Source: Nanobdellota archaeon
GTDB taxonomy: Archaea > Nanobdellota > Nanobdellia > Pacearchaeales > GW2011-AR1
Direction of reading: 5' to 3'
Assembly (NCBI GenBank): GCA_027334715.1
Contig: DAHWUG010000002.1
Coordinates: forward strand, 1-39,402
DNA: 39,402 nucleotides
Both the position numbers and the translations under genes were made by a program. Positions within the stretch are counted from its first letter, which is position 1, and every line of letters begins with the position of its first letter. Below, piece after piece: positions 24,618 to 33,389 of the stretch. The notes beneath the pieces are model-generated. The model was not told the DNA's origin and did no database searches. It worked only from the letters and a program-made list of their open reading frames with translations.

Positions 24618-26642
24618 TTATTTCTTATTTCTGCCGTTCATCATCTGAAGTTTTCTGACTTCATCTAACACCCTTATGTCTGGAGAAAGGATATAAACAT
24701 GGTCATTTACAGAACGCACAGCACGGTAAATTCTCTGGAGAAACTCCCTGAAAGCCTTGTCCTTATAAAAATCCCAGAAATAGTCAGGGTGTGTTTCATG
24801 TAAAACTTTCCAGAATGTATCTGTAACATTCGGATTTGGATATTTTGTGAATATAACAGACATGCAGGTATCTCCTGGAAAGTCAACACCTCTGGAGCAT
24901 TTTGTCGTGAAAAGCATGCTTGAAAATTTTGACTTGAACAGCTCCACGCTCTTCCCAACTTTATCCTCACTTTGTATTTGCCTTAATCTCTCAGAGGAAA
25001 GAAGGCCATCAAGCCTCAACCTTTTCTTTTCATCAACGCTGGGGAGATCCTGAAATGCATTGACATGCACAAGAGTCGGATTTACTGCTTTATTAACACA
25101 TAAAAGGAGGGCATTCAGATAGTCATCCCTTGAATATTTCTTTGTTGCAAAATTAGAATGCCTGCAATCAAACTCCTTTCCGGTTCTTATTACTTCCAAT
25201 GAACCCTGGTTCATCATCTCTGCCTCTACAATTTTGTAATTATTCAGTCCGAAAATTTTTCTTATAACATTTTCATTGTGTATTGTTCCTGACATAAATA
25301 CCAAAACTTTTGTTTTAGACATTAAATCCCTGAATTTTGAGGCAAGATTTGAACTGACAAGCTTTATCATGGTATTATCATCCTCTTTTCTATAAGTCAA
25401 ATAAACATCTTTGTAATCTCCCTGAAAATTTCTTGAGACTTCAAGAATTCTGTTTGAATAGTTAAGTTCATCTGTTTCAATTTCCGCTTCTAACTCATGG
25501 TTTTTTGTCATTAATTCCAGAATTTCCATTATTTTTGTTTCATCTATTCCAAATATCCTGTTTTCATCAAAACCCGTTGCTTTCTTGTTCTTTTCTTCAA
25601 GATCAATAAGCTCAAGAATTTTCCTAATTGCCTTTTTTGCTGGCTCACTGTCTGAATAAATTAGTTTTAAAGAAGATGCCAGTCTTGTGAGGTTTATCTC
25701 TTCCTGGTCAAACAAGCTGTCAAGAAATTCATCCCCTTCATCTATTATATCAACTTCTGTCAGTGGCTTTCTTCCAAGGCTTAATTCAGACCTGTATTTT
25801 GCAGAATTGAAGATTATTACATCTGCTTTTGTATATGCCAGATATTGATCATAGTAAGAACATCCGCTCTTTCTATGGTAAAAAACATAGTCCCTTCCAT
25901 CACATCCCTTGTATGCTATTTTTTTTGCATCCTTAAGGTTCGCTTCAAAATCTTTTGGGAGAATAGGGCTCCAGTAAGGATTTGCAGGAGCTATTGACAT
26001 CCTTCTCAAGTTAGGAATATCGGGCATATCCCCTGCTTTTCTGAATGGATTATTTTCATAGTATCCGAGAAGTTCCTTGTAGTTTTTTTCAGTTATTTTT
26101 ATGTTTTCAGGGAGATGCGGATCGGAAGAGGGAATTCCTGGAAGAAAGACAGAGTCATGGTTATCCCTTCCTGTAATCATTGCTATTTTCATTTTAATAT
26201 TATCCTTCAGGACATATTTTTTCTTTAGGTAATCATCTTCATATTGTTTCTGAAGGGCTTTAACAGGAACAACAATTGATGTTTTTCCGGCTATCCTGGC
26301 TATGTTAAGCGCTATTGCCGACTTTCCTGTTCCGCAAGCTCCATGAAGGAATATTATCTTCTCTCCTTTTTTTATCAGGTCAATAATCTCTTTAACAATA
26401 TCCTCCTGAGTTTTTCCGTTTGAGAATTTTAATGGCTCTGCAGGCTTTTTGTCAATGTAAAAATTCCAGTATTTCCTCTCCTCTGCGCCTTCAAGCAGAT
26501 CATCCTTCAGAAAATCAAGGGAATCTGAAGTTTTCAGATCTCTTTTTGATTCATCAATTGCTTTCCCGTCTTCTTCTCTCTTTATTTTCCGTCCTTTTAG
26601 CCCGACAAGTCTGCCAAAATCATCAAAAATTAATTTTTCCAC
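24618..26642 (-). CDS. XPD/DinG-like superfamily 2 helicase
   Basis: 674 aa. Residues 1-90 are a charged N-terminal extension. Walker A FLHGACGTGKSAIALNIA is at about 98-115. The DEAH-box equivalent is VDIIDEGDEFLD near 300. The second RecA domain has VLVFMSGTIHNENVIRKIFG, then TTKCSRGVDFPGD, then motif VI FLQRIYRAVRS near the C-terminus. XPD-family enzymes unwind DNA 5' to 3' and carry a four-Cys iron-sulfur cluster between motifs I and II; here only two Cys stand out (KGCDGRD and SGCSYYDQ), so the cluster may be altered or absent. Motif VI has Tyr where Gly is usual. A GTTTTTAAAC element at about 26663-26672 is the likely TATA box. Confidence 0.8.
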   Translation of the reverse strand: MEKLIFDDFGRLVGLKGRKIKREEDGKAIDESKRDLKTSDSLDFLKDDLLEGAEERKYWNFYIDKKPAEPLKFSNGKTQEDIVKEIIDLIKKGEKIIFLHGACGTGKSAIALNIARIAGKTSIVVPVKALQKQYEDDYLKKKYVLKDNIKMKIAMITGRDNHDSVFLPGIPSSDPHLPENIKITEKNYKELLGYYENNPFRKAGDMPDIPNLRRMSIAPANPYWSPILPKDFEANLKDAKKIAYKGCDGRDYVFYHRKSGCSYYDQYLAYTKADVIIFNSAKYRSELSLGRKPLTEVDIIDEGDEFLDSLFDQEEINLTRLASSLKLIYSDSEPAKKAIRKILELIDLEEKNKKATGFDENRIFGIDETKIMEILELMTKNHELEAEIETDELNYSNRILEVSRNFQGDYKDVYLTYRKEDDNTMIKLVSSNLASKFRDLMSKTKVLVFMSGTIHNENVIRKIFGLNNYKIVEAEMMNQGSLEVIRTGKEFDCRHSNFATKKYSRDDYLNALLLCVNKAVNPTLVHVNAFQDLPSVDEKKRLRLDGLLSSERLRQIQSEDKVGKSVELFKSKFSSMLFTTKCSRGVDFPGDTCMSVIFTKYPNPNVTDTFWKVLHETHPDYFWDFYKDKAFREFLQRIYRAVRSVNDHVYILSPDIRVLDEVRKLQMMNGRNKK

Positions 26643-26797
26643 AAATTTATTTATTAAAGAAGTTTAAAAACATGACTGGAGGAATATTTTACCTTAATGC
26701 ATGGAAATTGTAAATCTTTCTGCAGTTAGCATATTAACCTTTAGCCCATAAGCAAAAAAAGGCAATCTTTATAATAGCCTATTTTTATTTGTATAAT

Positions 26798-27256
26798 ATG
26801 GTGTCTGTAAAATTTGAAACAAATTATGGGAGCCTTTCAATAGAGATGTATGACAAGATGCCTATAACTTCCGGGAATTTCAAGAAGCTTGTTGAAAAAG
26901 GATTTTACAACAATGTAATTTTTCACAGAGTCATTGACGGATTTATGATTCAGGGCGGAGATCCAGGGGGAACAGGAACAGGCGGACCAGGTTATGAAAT
27001 AAAGGATGAATTCACCCATTCTTCTCTTGATAAGAATAACAGGGGCACGATTGCAATGGCAAATGCGGGACCGAATACAGGGGGGAGCCAGTTTTTCATA
27101 AACCTTGTCAATAACAATTTTCTTGATGGGAAGCATCCTGTTTTTGGAAAGGTTGTTCAGGGGATGGATGTTGCTGACAAAATAGCAAAAGTATCAACAG
27201 ATTCTCAGGACAGACCATTAAAACCTGTTGTAATCAAGAAAGCTTATGTGTTATAA
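26798..27256 (+). CDS. Peptidyl-prolyl cis-trans isomerase, cyclophilin type
   Basis: 152 aa from the ATG at 26798; an in-frame TTG at 26789 is less likely, because the TATA element CTTTATAATA (about 26767-26776) predicts a leaderless start at 26798. Family motifs are YNNVIFHRVIDGFMIQGGDP with the catalytic Arg, GTIAMANAGPNTGGSQFFI, and LDGKHPVFGKVVQGMDV. It is cytoplasmic, with no signal peptide, and speeds proline isomerisation during folding. The next gene begins one base after its stop, so the two form an operon. Confidence 0.95.
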   Translation: MVSVKFETNYGSLSIEMYDKMPITSGNFKKLVEKGFYNNVIFHRVIDGFMIQGGDPGGTGTGGPGYEIKDEFTHSSLDKNNRGTIAMANAGPNTGGSQFFINLVNNNFLDGKHPVFGKVVQGMDVADKIAKVSTDSQDRPLKPVVIKKAYVL

Positions 27257-27257
27257 A

Positions 27258-27809
27258 ATGCCTGAAATTTACCAGCCTGAAGAAGATTCATACCTCATTT
27301 CAGAAGTTCTGAAAAAAGAGCTGCCTAAAATTTTAAAGTTCAACCATGAGCTAAATTTTCTTGAGATTGGAATTGGGAGCGGGATAAATCTAAAAGCTGC
27401 ACTAAAGTCTGGAATAAAAAAAGAGAATATACTCGGAACAGATATTAACGAAGAAGCTGTAAATCACTGCATCAATCTTGGATTTGACTGCATAAAGTCT
27501 GATTTATTTGATAAAGTAAATGGCAAGTTCAATGTTATTGCTTTCAATCCGCCTTATCTTCCTGAAGATGAAAAAGAGCCTGTTGATTCAAGAAGAGAAA
27601 CAACAGGCGGCGAAAAAGGAAATGAGCTTACAATAAAATTCATTCAGGAAGCAGGGGATTATCTTAAGGAGAATGGGGTAATTTTTGTTGTGACAAGCTC
27701 GTTAAGCAAAAGAATAGGCTTTGATTATTTTGGCTACAATGCAGAAGAAGTAGGGCATAAAAATCTTTTTTTTGAAAAATTATCTGTTTGGAAATTGGAA
27801 GTTAAGTGA
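27258..27809 (+). CDS. HemK2/Mtq2-like release-factor glutamine methyltransferase
   Basis: 183 aa from MPEIYQPEEDSYL at 27258; an in-frame ATG at 27246 overlaps the cyclophilin gene and adds four residues. Characteristic features are the N-terminal Y-Q-P-E-E-D-S-Y-L motif, SAM motif FLEIGIGSGINLKAA, TDINEEAVNHC, and the catalytic AFNPPYLPEDE (NPPY) near residue 99. Archaeal and eukaryotic members of this family, with the activator Trm112, methylate the Gln of the GGQ motif in release factor aRF1/eRF1. No trm112 gene is next to it. Confidence 0.85.
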   Translation: MPEIYQPEEDSYLISEVLKKELPKILKFNHELNFLEIGIGSGINLKAALKSGIKKENILGTDINEEAVNHCINLGFDCIKSDLFDKVNGKFNVIAFNPPYLPEDEKEPVDSRRETTGGEKGNELTIKFIQEAGDYLKENGVIFVVTSSLSKRIGFDYFGYNAEEVGHKNLFFEKLSVWKLEVK

Positions 27810-27928
27810 GTGTAATTCTTGCTTCGCTTGCTGTAAAAGCTAATATAAAAAAGTTTTTAGGATAACTTATGAATAAAATGATTTTTCATTAAAATTTTTG
27901 TAATTATCAATCAAATACCCATCAAAAA

Positions 27929-28519
27929 TCAGTCAAAAGCAACAAATTTGTCCCTGCCTGTTTGCTTTGCCTTGTAAAGCGCCCTGTCAACGCGCTCTTT
28001 AAGTGATTTCTCTGTATCTCCTTGCTTATATTCTGTAAGCCCGCCTGAAACAGTCAGTCCGTATTTCATTAATATAGAATCTGATTTTATTGAATCTCTA
28101 AGTCTGGAAGTTATTATCTTAGCCTTATCAAGATCTGTCTGCGGAAGGAGGATAATGAATTCCTCTCCACCAAAACGGGCTATAACATCTGGCGTCCTAA
28201 GCTTTTTTTTCAGTAGCTTTGAAAGCCTCACAAGAAATTCATCCGCTTTCATGTGTCCGTATTTGTCATTTATTTTTTTGAAAAAGTCAATGTCAATCAT
28301 AAAAATGGAAAGTTTTTCCTGGTTTCTTGATGCTTTCTCAATTTCCATGTTGAGTATGTTCTCAAAGAATTTCATGTTGTAAAGGCCTGTCTTCTCATCA
28401 TGGGTAGCAAGGTCATAAAGCCAAGAAACAAACTCTTTTTGTGAAGAATTTGCGCTTTTGAAAAGTTTCTCAACTTTTCCCCTTAAATCATGATCAAAAT
28501 TAAATTTTTTATCTGGCAT
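27929..28519 (-). CDS. Diguanylate cyclase (GGDEF domain)
   Basis: 196 aa. A short helical N-terminus without a known sensor or membrane segment (1-37) is followed by a complete GGDEF domain. THDEKTGLYN (39-48) opens it. MIDIDFFKKINDKYGH has the metal-binding D76 and D78, RFGGEEF (115-121) is the active-site loop with GGEEF, and RTPD at 108-111 is an RxxD product-inhibition I-site five residues before it. All of this predicts synthesis of c-di-GMP from GTP. The usual GHxxGD reads GHMKAD. Such proteins are abundant in bacteria but rare in archaea; acquisition from bacteria is plausible. A leaderless promoter lies near 28541-28552. Confidence 0.92.
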   Translation of the reverse strand: MPDKKFNFDHDLRGKVEKLFKSANSSQKEFVSWLYDLATHDEKTGLYNMKFFENILNMEIEKASRNQEKLSIFMIDIDFFKKINDKYGHMKADEFLVRLSKLLKKKLRTPDVIARFGGEEFIILLPQTDLDKAKIITSRLRDSIKSDSILMKYGLTVSGGLTEYKQGDTEKSLKERVDRALYKAKQTGRDKFVAFD

Positions 28520-28595
28520 TAAGAAAAGAATCTAGGTTATTTAATAAAACTTTTCCTACCCAAGATTTATAAGTTAAAATTCCATTTTTTTTAGT

Positions 28596-29048
28596 ATGTA
28601 TAACCCGACAAACGCTACGAATTACAGGGATTTTTTAATGAGCAGCACATTTGGCGCTTTTTTAGTTGCAGGAATCATAATGCTTCTGATTTTATTCGTT
28701 GTGTTATACATATACACCTCATTTGCATGGTATAAAATAGGGAAAAGAATGAAGTACAGGCATTCATGGCTTGCCTGGATTCCAGTAGCAAACATAGCAA
28801 TGTTTCTCCAACTTGGGCAATTCAACTGGGCATGGGTATTCCTTGCTTTAGCGCCAATACTCGGATGGATTCCCCTTCTTGTCCTGGTGACAATATCTTT
28901 GCGGAGAATCTTTGAGAAGAATAATCAGTCTGGATGGCTCGCGCTTGCTCTGCCATTTGTATTTGTCCCGGTCTTAAACTGGGTCGCATGGATAGTTTAT
29001 TTGGTAACTATTGGGATAATTGCATGGGGTAAGAATAAGAAAAGATAA
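28596..29048 (+). CDS. Four-helix integral membrane protein, DUF5684-like
   Basis: 150 aa with hydrophobic segments at about 19-45, 59-78, 80-100 and 115-143. The pattern of a short N-terminus, then WYKIGKRMKYRHSWLAWIPV and a basic cytoplasmic loop RRIFEKNNQSGW resembles the DUF5684-type membrane proteins common in bacteria and archaea; this is a pattern judgement. Function unknown. A GATTTATAAG element at 28564-28573 supports a leaderless start. Confidence 0.75.
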   Translation: MYNPTNATNYRDFLMSSTFGAFLVAGIIMLLILFVVLYIYTSFAWYKIGKRMKYRHSWLAWIPVANIAMFLQLGQFNWAWVFLALAPILGWIPLLVLVTISLRRIFEKNNQSGWLALALPFVFVPVLNWVAWIVYLVTIGIIAWGKNKKR

Positions 29049-29175
29049 GTATTATTCTGTTTTTTTTCCGCAATTTTGATCTTATTGTCTTTCCGGAATT
29101 TGTTTTAAGTACTGATTTTACAAACTCTGATAATTCTTCTATAAAGCGGTTTGAAGGAGAAACAAATTTCTCCAT
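29008..29175 (-). CDS. Candidate 55-aa basic protein
   Basis: An ORF overlapping the 3' end of the convergent membrane-protein gene by 41 bases. The N-terminal 40 residues look protein-like and basic (FIEELSEFVKSVLKTNSGKT followed by a Lys/Arg-rich stretch), while the end is antisense to the neighbour. A TATTTAAAC element at about 29195-29203 is roughly 25 bases upstream of the ATG. No homologue recognised; it may be spurious. Confidence 0.3.
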   Translation of the reverse strand: MEKFVSPSNRFIEELSEFVKSVLKTNSGKTIRSKLRKKNRIILIFSYSYPMQLSQ

Positions 29176-29208
29176 GAAAATTGGATAAATTTTTAGTTTA
29201 AATAATCA

Positions 29209-30786
29209 TTATAATGATAATCCTGAAAGGTCCCATACAGGATTCACTGATGTTGGAATGTCTGAAATGCTTTCTATTATTTTTGGCAATTCTTCTGGAA
29301 TTGAGCCCCATTTTTCCATGAATGTTTTTGCCCGTTCATAATTTCCAGAAACCTGGAGATTTAGAAACTCTGTGCTAAGATGGAATATTGCATCAATGCA
29401 ACGTTCAAAATCAATTTCATACTTTTTTGTTGATGAATTATAATGTAATGCGCGGGATTCTTTAAGCCAATTATATTCAACAAGATTTCCACGAGTATGT
29501 GCTCCTTTAAAGCCCTTGTTCCATCCTTGAAGAAATGAAACAATTTCTGTTGAGATAATCCCTTCAAGAGTTTTATCATCTATTAAGCCCTGATTTCCAA
29601 GATAACCAAGAAGTCTTGAGCCAAGCATATCTGCTTTTGCTTCTTCAATAGAAGAATGAAGATCTCCTAATGCAGTTTCAAATGGGATTTCTCTTCCATC
29701 AATTTTTACTTTACTTGGTCCAAGTCCATGGGCAAGCTCGTGTCCAAGAACAAATAATAATCTATTATCAAAAGTGCATAAATTTAGGGTATTTGAAGGT
29801 AAAATACGCTCAGCAATAGGCAAGACCATAGTTGAAAATTTTGCTTCCATCATTGTCCTAGAAAAAACTTTTTTTGATCCTTTAATTTCATGGATTCTCC
29901 TATCATTAGGCAAGTTATAAGCAACAAACATAGATCCAAATTTTCCTTCTCCACCACAGGTAACATCTGCAACAACTTCTAATGGAATTGCAGATCCTTT
30001 TGGGCTAAAATTAAATTCCTGGCTAAGCATCGCGTCAAAATCAGGGATTTTTGGGTTGAATCTAGCAAGAGCTATTGTTGAATCTCTATCGGGCAATGCA
30101 ATAAATGATTCAAAGGAAGATTTCAATCCAAGCAATCCGTCAAAATAAACTTCATAAGGGCCTATTGTTACTTCAAATGGATTTCCGTCTGTATCCACCC
30201 ATGCCAGATCACTCTCAAAATAATCATTAGTGTGAAAAGCATTTGCCCTCAACTGTAAAAATGTTTTCAGCCTTCCTTCGGGAAGATAAGATGCGCTAAG
30301 AAGCAAATCATTTTTTGCATCAGTAAGCCTTTCTCTGTATTCTTCAGAATAAGGAACTGAAACAAGCCTTCCATTTTCACGTTTTATCACAGTGTAAGGA
30401 CTTTCAAATCTTTCAAGGTCTTTAGGATTATTTTTCAACCATGAATTCCACTCTTCTTTTGTCAGATTATCAGGATAAAATGAACCAAATTTTTGTTTTT
30501 TTCCTACACCTTGAATAAAGGGGTCATCGCCATTGAATTCATCCCATGGAGATCCATGAATCATGAAATAACGAAGAAGGTCTCTTCCTTCAGAGTCACT
30601 CCTTCTTTGAAGTTCTCTATAAATTTCTTTATTTTTAGAATAAACTTGGTCAAGATAAATGTCTGTTATGACATCAGAAGCATCTATGCAATAGGAAATT
30701 GCAGTTTTTTCATTTTTATTCAGAGATGAAAAATCCGGTCTAATATCAAAAAAGCTTATTCTTGCCAAACGTTCTTGAATATTCAT
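29209..30786 (-). CDS. Dipeptidyl-peptidase III-like zinc peptidase (M49-like)
   Basis: 525 aa. The C-terminal half has a zinc-peptidase pair: LFVLGHELAHGLGP (HELAH near residue 350) and SSIEEAKADMLGSRLLGYL (Glu ligand in EEAKAD near 384). This arrangement matches bacterial relatives of peptidase family M49, whose classical members use a longer HExxxH. The N-terminal half contains YFMIHGSPWDEFNGDDPFI and DLAWVDTDGNPFEVTIGPYE, also typical of that group. There is no signal peptide, so it is probably a cytoplasmic peptidase for short peptides. A TTCTTAAAAAG element around 30809-30819 is the likely promoter. Bacterial origin is plausible. Confidence 0.82.
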   Translation of the reverse strand: MNIQERLARISFFDIRPDFSSLNKNEKTAISYCIDASDVITDIYLDQVYSKNKEIYRELQRRSDSEGRDLLRYFMIHGSPWDEFNGDDPFIQGVGKKQKFGSFYPDNLTKEEWNSWLKNNPKDLERFESPYTVIKRENGRLVSVPYSEEYRERLTDAKNDLLLSASYLPEGRLKTFLQLRANAFHTNDYFESDLAWVDTDGNPFEVTIGPYEVYFDGLLGLKSSFESFIALPDRDSTIALARFNPKIPDFDAMLSQEFNFSPKGSAIPLEVVADVTCGGEGKFGSMFVAYNLPNDRRIHEIKGSKKVFSRTMMEAKFSTMVLPIAERILPSNTLNLCTFDNRLLFVLGHELAHGLGPSKVKIDGREIPFETALGDLHSSIEEAKADMLGSRLLGYLGNQGLIDDKTLEGIISTEIVSFLQGWNKGFKGAHTRGNLVEYNWLKESRALHYNSSTKKYEIDFERCIDAIFHLSTEFLNLQVSGNYERAKTFMEKWGSIPEELPKIIESISDIPTSVNPVWDLSGLSL

Positions 30787-30831
30787 AATTCTTCTATAAA
30801 CTAACTCTTTTTAAGAATTATTGCGCTATAG

Positions 30832-31629
30832 TTATTCCTTGACTATGTCGCTTGTCTTTTTGTAATTTACATAAAGCTTGTCAAGAATGTTTGTAATTTC
30901 CTTCCTTTGCTCTGTGGTTCCCAATCCTTTCCAATCAAGCAACACCCAGTCAAGCTCTTCATCTGTCTTTTCAATTGCTTCCTTGACCATTTCTTCTGTA
31001 AGGGGAAAAGCATATTGTGGTATGACATGAGAGATTGCAATGTTTGATTTTGCCTGGATTTTGTTGAAACCCGGACAGTAATGGCCTCCGCCTATTGCAA
31101 TTGCAATTTCCCTATATGGGTTTTCCTTGAAGTCTGAAATTGCCTCGGTTATTGTGCGGGCAACGACAAATGCTGCTTTTGTGTCATTCCATTCTGTCTC
31201 AGACGGACCTATTTCTATGAAGACGCATGGCTTTTCAATCAATGGACCATGATGTGTTGCTTCCATTGTAACTTGATAATCATCCAAATGGAACTTCTTT
31301 GCATTTTCGTTCAGCTTTTCAAAAAGAAGTTTGGAAAAAAGAGCTGAGGACTTGCATACCTTGTTTTTTTCTCCGCCAAATTCAGCAAGTCTCCAATTTC
31401 CAGGAGCATGGACAGAAAGGGTCTTTTGCTTGCTTTCTGACTTATGCTTTGACGCAAAAATTATGAAATCATGCTGATTTATTTTTTCAAGGTCAAGATT
31501 TTCCGTGTAAATTATTTCTTTGTCTGCAAGATAAAAAGTGAACTGCCCGAACTGACTCAACTGCGTTGTTATTTTTATTCCTGCCTTGTCAAGCTTGCTA
31601 GCTACAATTAAAATCTTTGAATATGGCAT
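30832..31629 (-). CDS. dtdA: D-aminoacyl-tRNA deacylase, archaeal type (DTD2)
   Basis: 265 aa. Typical signatures are SKHKSESKQKTLSVHAPGNW (about 60-79), TMEATHHGP near 124, EIGPSETEW and AIGGGHYCPGF near 178-188. The enzyme frees tRNA from mischarged D-amino acids and, in plants and archaea, from aldehyde-modified aminoacyl groups. The TATA-like ATATTTAAG (about 31652-31660) fits a leaderless start at 31629. Only 36 bases separate it from the divergent gene, so the two promoters interleave. Confidence 0.93.
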   Translation of the reverse strand: MPYSKILIVASKLDKAGIKITTQLSQFGQFTFYLADKEIIYTENLDLEKINQHDFIIFASKHKSESKQKTLSVHAPGNWRLAEFGGEKNKVCKSSALFSKLLFEKLNENAKKFHLDDYQVTMEATHHGPLIEKPCVFIEIGPSETEWNDTKAAFVVARTITEAISDFKENPYREIAIAIGGGHYCPGFNKIQAKSNIAISHVIPQYAFPLTEEMVKEAIEKTDEELDWVLLDWKGLGTTEQRKEITNILDKLYVNYKKTSDIVKE

Positions 31630-31665
31630 GCTTAATTATAAAAACCATCTTTCTTAAATATTATT

Positions 31666-31911
31666 ATGCAGGAAATAATCAAATTGCTTGTGGGAATTGT
31701 TGTCCTTTTTCTAGGCATTCCTCTGGGAAATTATCTTGCAAAAGTTACAAAAGAAGAGCTGAAATCAGGGAAAAAATGGTTCAGGCGCCTTATTCTTTTA
31801 TGTTTAATCGGAATGCTTATTGGCTTGGTCATTGGGAATGACGTTGTTCTTTTCACATTTGCTTTTATGGCAGTCGTGACAAGCAGGAGTCTTGGGAGCG
31901 TGAAAAAATAA
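31666..31911 (+). CDS. Small integral membrane protein
   Basis: 81 aa with hydrophobic helices at about 5-24 and 42-75 (the latter probably two segments) separated by a charged cytoplasmic loop KEELKSGKKWFRR. No family assigned. TTATAAAA at 31636-31643 lies about 23 bases before the ATG. It ends one base before dphB, so the two are co-transcribed; the pairing with dphB may simply be operonic convenience. Confidence 0.75.
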   Translation: MQEIIKLLVGIVVLFLGIPLGNYLAKVTKEELKSGKKWFRRLILLCLIGMLIGLVIGNDVVLFTFAFMAVVTSRSLGSVKK

Positions 31912-31912
31912 A

Positions 31913-32632
31913 ATGTTATACTTAATTGGACTTGGATTAAACATCAAGGGAATTACAAAAGAAGGTCTTGAAATTGCAAAGAGATGTAAAAAAGTCTATC
32001 TTGAGAATTACACTGTTGAACTTCCTTACACAGCAGAAGATGTTTCAGATCTTGTAGGTAAAAAAGTTGCTCTTGCAGACAGGAAATTCATAGAGAGCCT
32101 TGAAATAGTTGATGAAGCAGAAAGAACAGATATTGCACTTTTGATTTACGGAAGCCCGCTTACAGCCACAACACATATTGCGCTTCTTCAGGAAGCAAAA
32201 AAAAGTGAAATTGCTGTTAAGGTTATTTATAGTGCCTCTGTTTTTGATGCTGTCGCAGAAACAGGTCTCCAGTTGTACAAATTCGGGAAAATAGCAAGCA
32301 TGCCAAAATGGCAGAAAAATTTTGAGCCGGACAGCTTTGTTGAGATAATCCAGCACAATCTTTCAATGAAAGCACACAGCCTGATTTTAGTTGACATTGG
32401 GATGAGATATAGGGATGCGTTGAAAGAACTTGAAGATTCGATGAAGAAAAATAATATTGAAATCGGAAAAATTGTTGTATGCCAGAGACTTGGGACAGAA
32501 AGGCAGAAAATAGTTTATGGAACAATCAGTGATGTCTGGAGCATCAATGGGATTGTTGCGCCTTTTTGCTTCATAATTCCTTCAAAGCTTCATTTTATGG
32601 AAGCAGAAGTTCTGGAAGGTTTTAAGTATTAA
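31913..32632 (+). CDS. dphB: Diphthine synthase
   Basis: 239 aa. This is a tetrapyrrole-methylase-fold SAM methyltransferase that methylates the modified EF-2 histidine during diphthamide synthesis. Signatures are MLYLIGLGLNIKGITKEGLE, LLIYGSPLTATTHIAL near 79-94, VIYSASVFDAVAETGLQLYK and KIVVCQRLGT. The substrate His is present in the EF-2 encoded at 9963-12152. The 3' end overlaps the stop of the convergent TrmB-like gene by four bases. Confidence 0.96.
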   Translation: MLYLIGLGLNIKGITKEGLEIAKRCKKVYLENYTVELPYTAEDVSDLVGKKVALADRKFIESLEIVDEAERTDIALLIYGSPLTATTHIALLQEAKKSEIAVKVIYSASVFDAVAETGLQLYKFGKIASMPKWQKNFEPDSFVEIIQHNLSMKAHSLILVDIGMRYRDALKELEDSMKKNNIEIGKIVVCQRLGTERQKIVYGTISDVWSINGIVAPFCFIIPSKLHFMEAEVLEGFKY

Positions 32633-33366
32633 AAATTAGCCATATTCCATAAGAAATCAAAATATATTTTAAACCCTTCTGCAACATTTCTGTTTTTTAT
32701 TCTTATTGCGTATGGATTTTCGTCCCAGATTAAAATATAAACTTTATCTTGAAAAATATCTATTGCGGCCGGGCTTTTAAAATTTCTACCCATAAATTTT
32801 ATCTTTGATATTTTCTCTTCTTTTCTTTCGGCGAAAAAAGTGTTCTCTTTATTATCAAGTATCATCTTAAATTTATGTTTCTTTTGAATAGATATCTTGT
32901 TAACATCTGTTAAAATCACAGATAATTTTTCATTTTTATAATTTTGATTTGAAAAACCGATAATACTAATTGTTTCATTTTTTGGGCATTCATTAGCAAG
33001 ATTAATCATTGCAGATTTAAAGCCATTCAAACCCTCGTATACAGATATATCTGCCAAATAGTTTGAATTATTCCTTAATTTTTGGAGATAAGTTACATAA
33101 TCTTGTAAAGTTTTGTTCCTTTTAGCCATTAGGTCAGTAATTATTATTGGGTCTGAAGTAAAATACTTCTTTCCTACTGAAGTTTTTTCATATATTATAA
33201 GTCCTTTATAAATAAGAGAATCTAAAGATGAGTATACTTGGGAATTTGAGATTTGAGTATTTTTTCTTATTTCTGTACCAGAACATCTTCCAAGTTTCAG
33301 TACTGCTAAATAAACCTTAATTTCATTATCTGTTAATCCCAAATCGTTGAGAATTTCTGATTCCAT
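32629..33366 (-). CDS. TrmB-family transcriptional regulator
   Basis: 245 aa. The N-terminal winged helix-turn-helix reads LGLTDNEIKVYLAVLKLGRC then SGTEIRKNTQISNSQVYSSL, followed by the wing and a coiled linker (about 80-100). The C-terminal half is a TrmB-type effector domain with an ISVYEGLNGF motif. Members sense sugars or other small molecules. Its start codon overlaps an inverted repeat (33365-33388), suggesting autoregulation and control of the divergent gene. More AT-rich than neighbours. Confidence 0.85.
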   Translation of the reverse strand: MESEILNDLGLTDNEIKVYLAVLKLGRCSGTEIRKNTQISNSQVYSSLDSLIYKGLIIYEKTSVGKKYFTSDPIIITDLMAKRNKTLQDYVTYLQKLRNNSNYLADISVYEGLNGFKSAMINLANECPKNETISIIGFSNQNYKNEKLSVILTDVNKISIQKKHKFKMILDNKENTFFAERKEEKISKIKFMGRNFKSPAAIDIFQDKVYILIWDENPYAIRIKNRNVAEGFKIYFDFLWNMANF

Positions 33367-33388
33367 GTTCTACTAAAAAGGAGAACAT
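33365..33388. promoter_or_regulatory. Inverted repeat, candidate TrmB operator
   Basis: ATGTTCT (33365-33371) and AGAACAT (33382-33388), a perfect 7-bp inverted repeat with a 10-base spacer and two further matching positions. It overlaps the start codon of the regulator gene and abuts the shared TATA element. Confidence 0.5.
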
Positions 33389-33389
33389 C

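Noticed and set aside
31617-31841. 74-aa ORF in another frame
   Set aside because: It overlaps the better supported membrane-protein gene at 31666 and dtdA, with poor composition.
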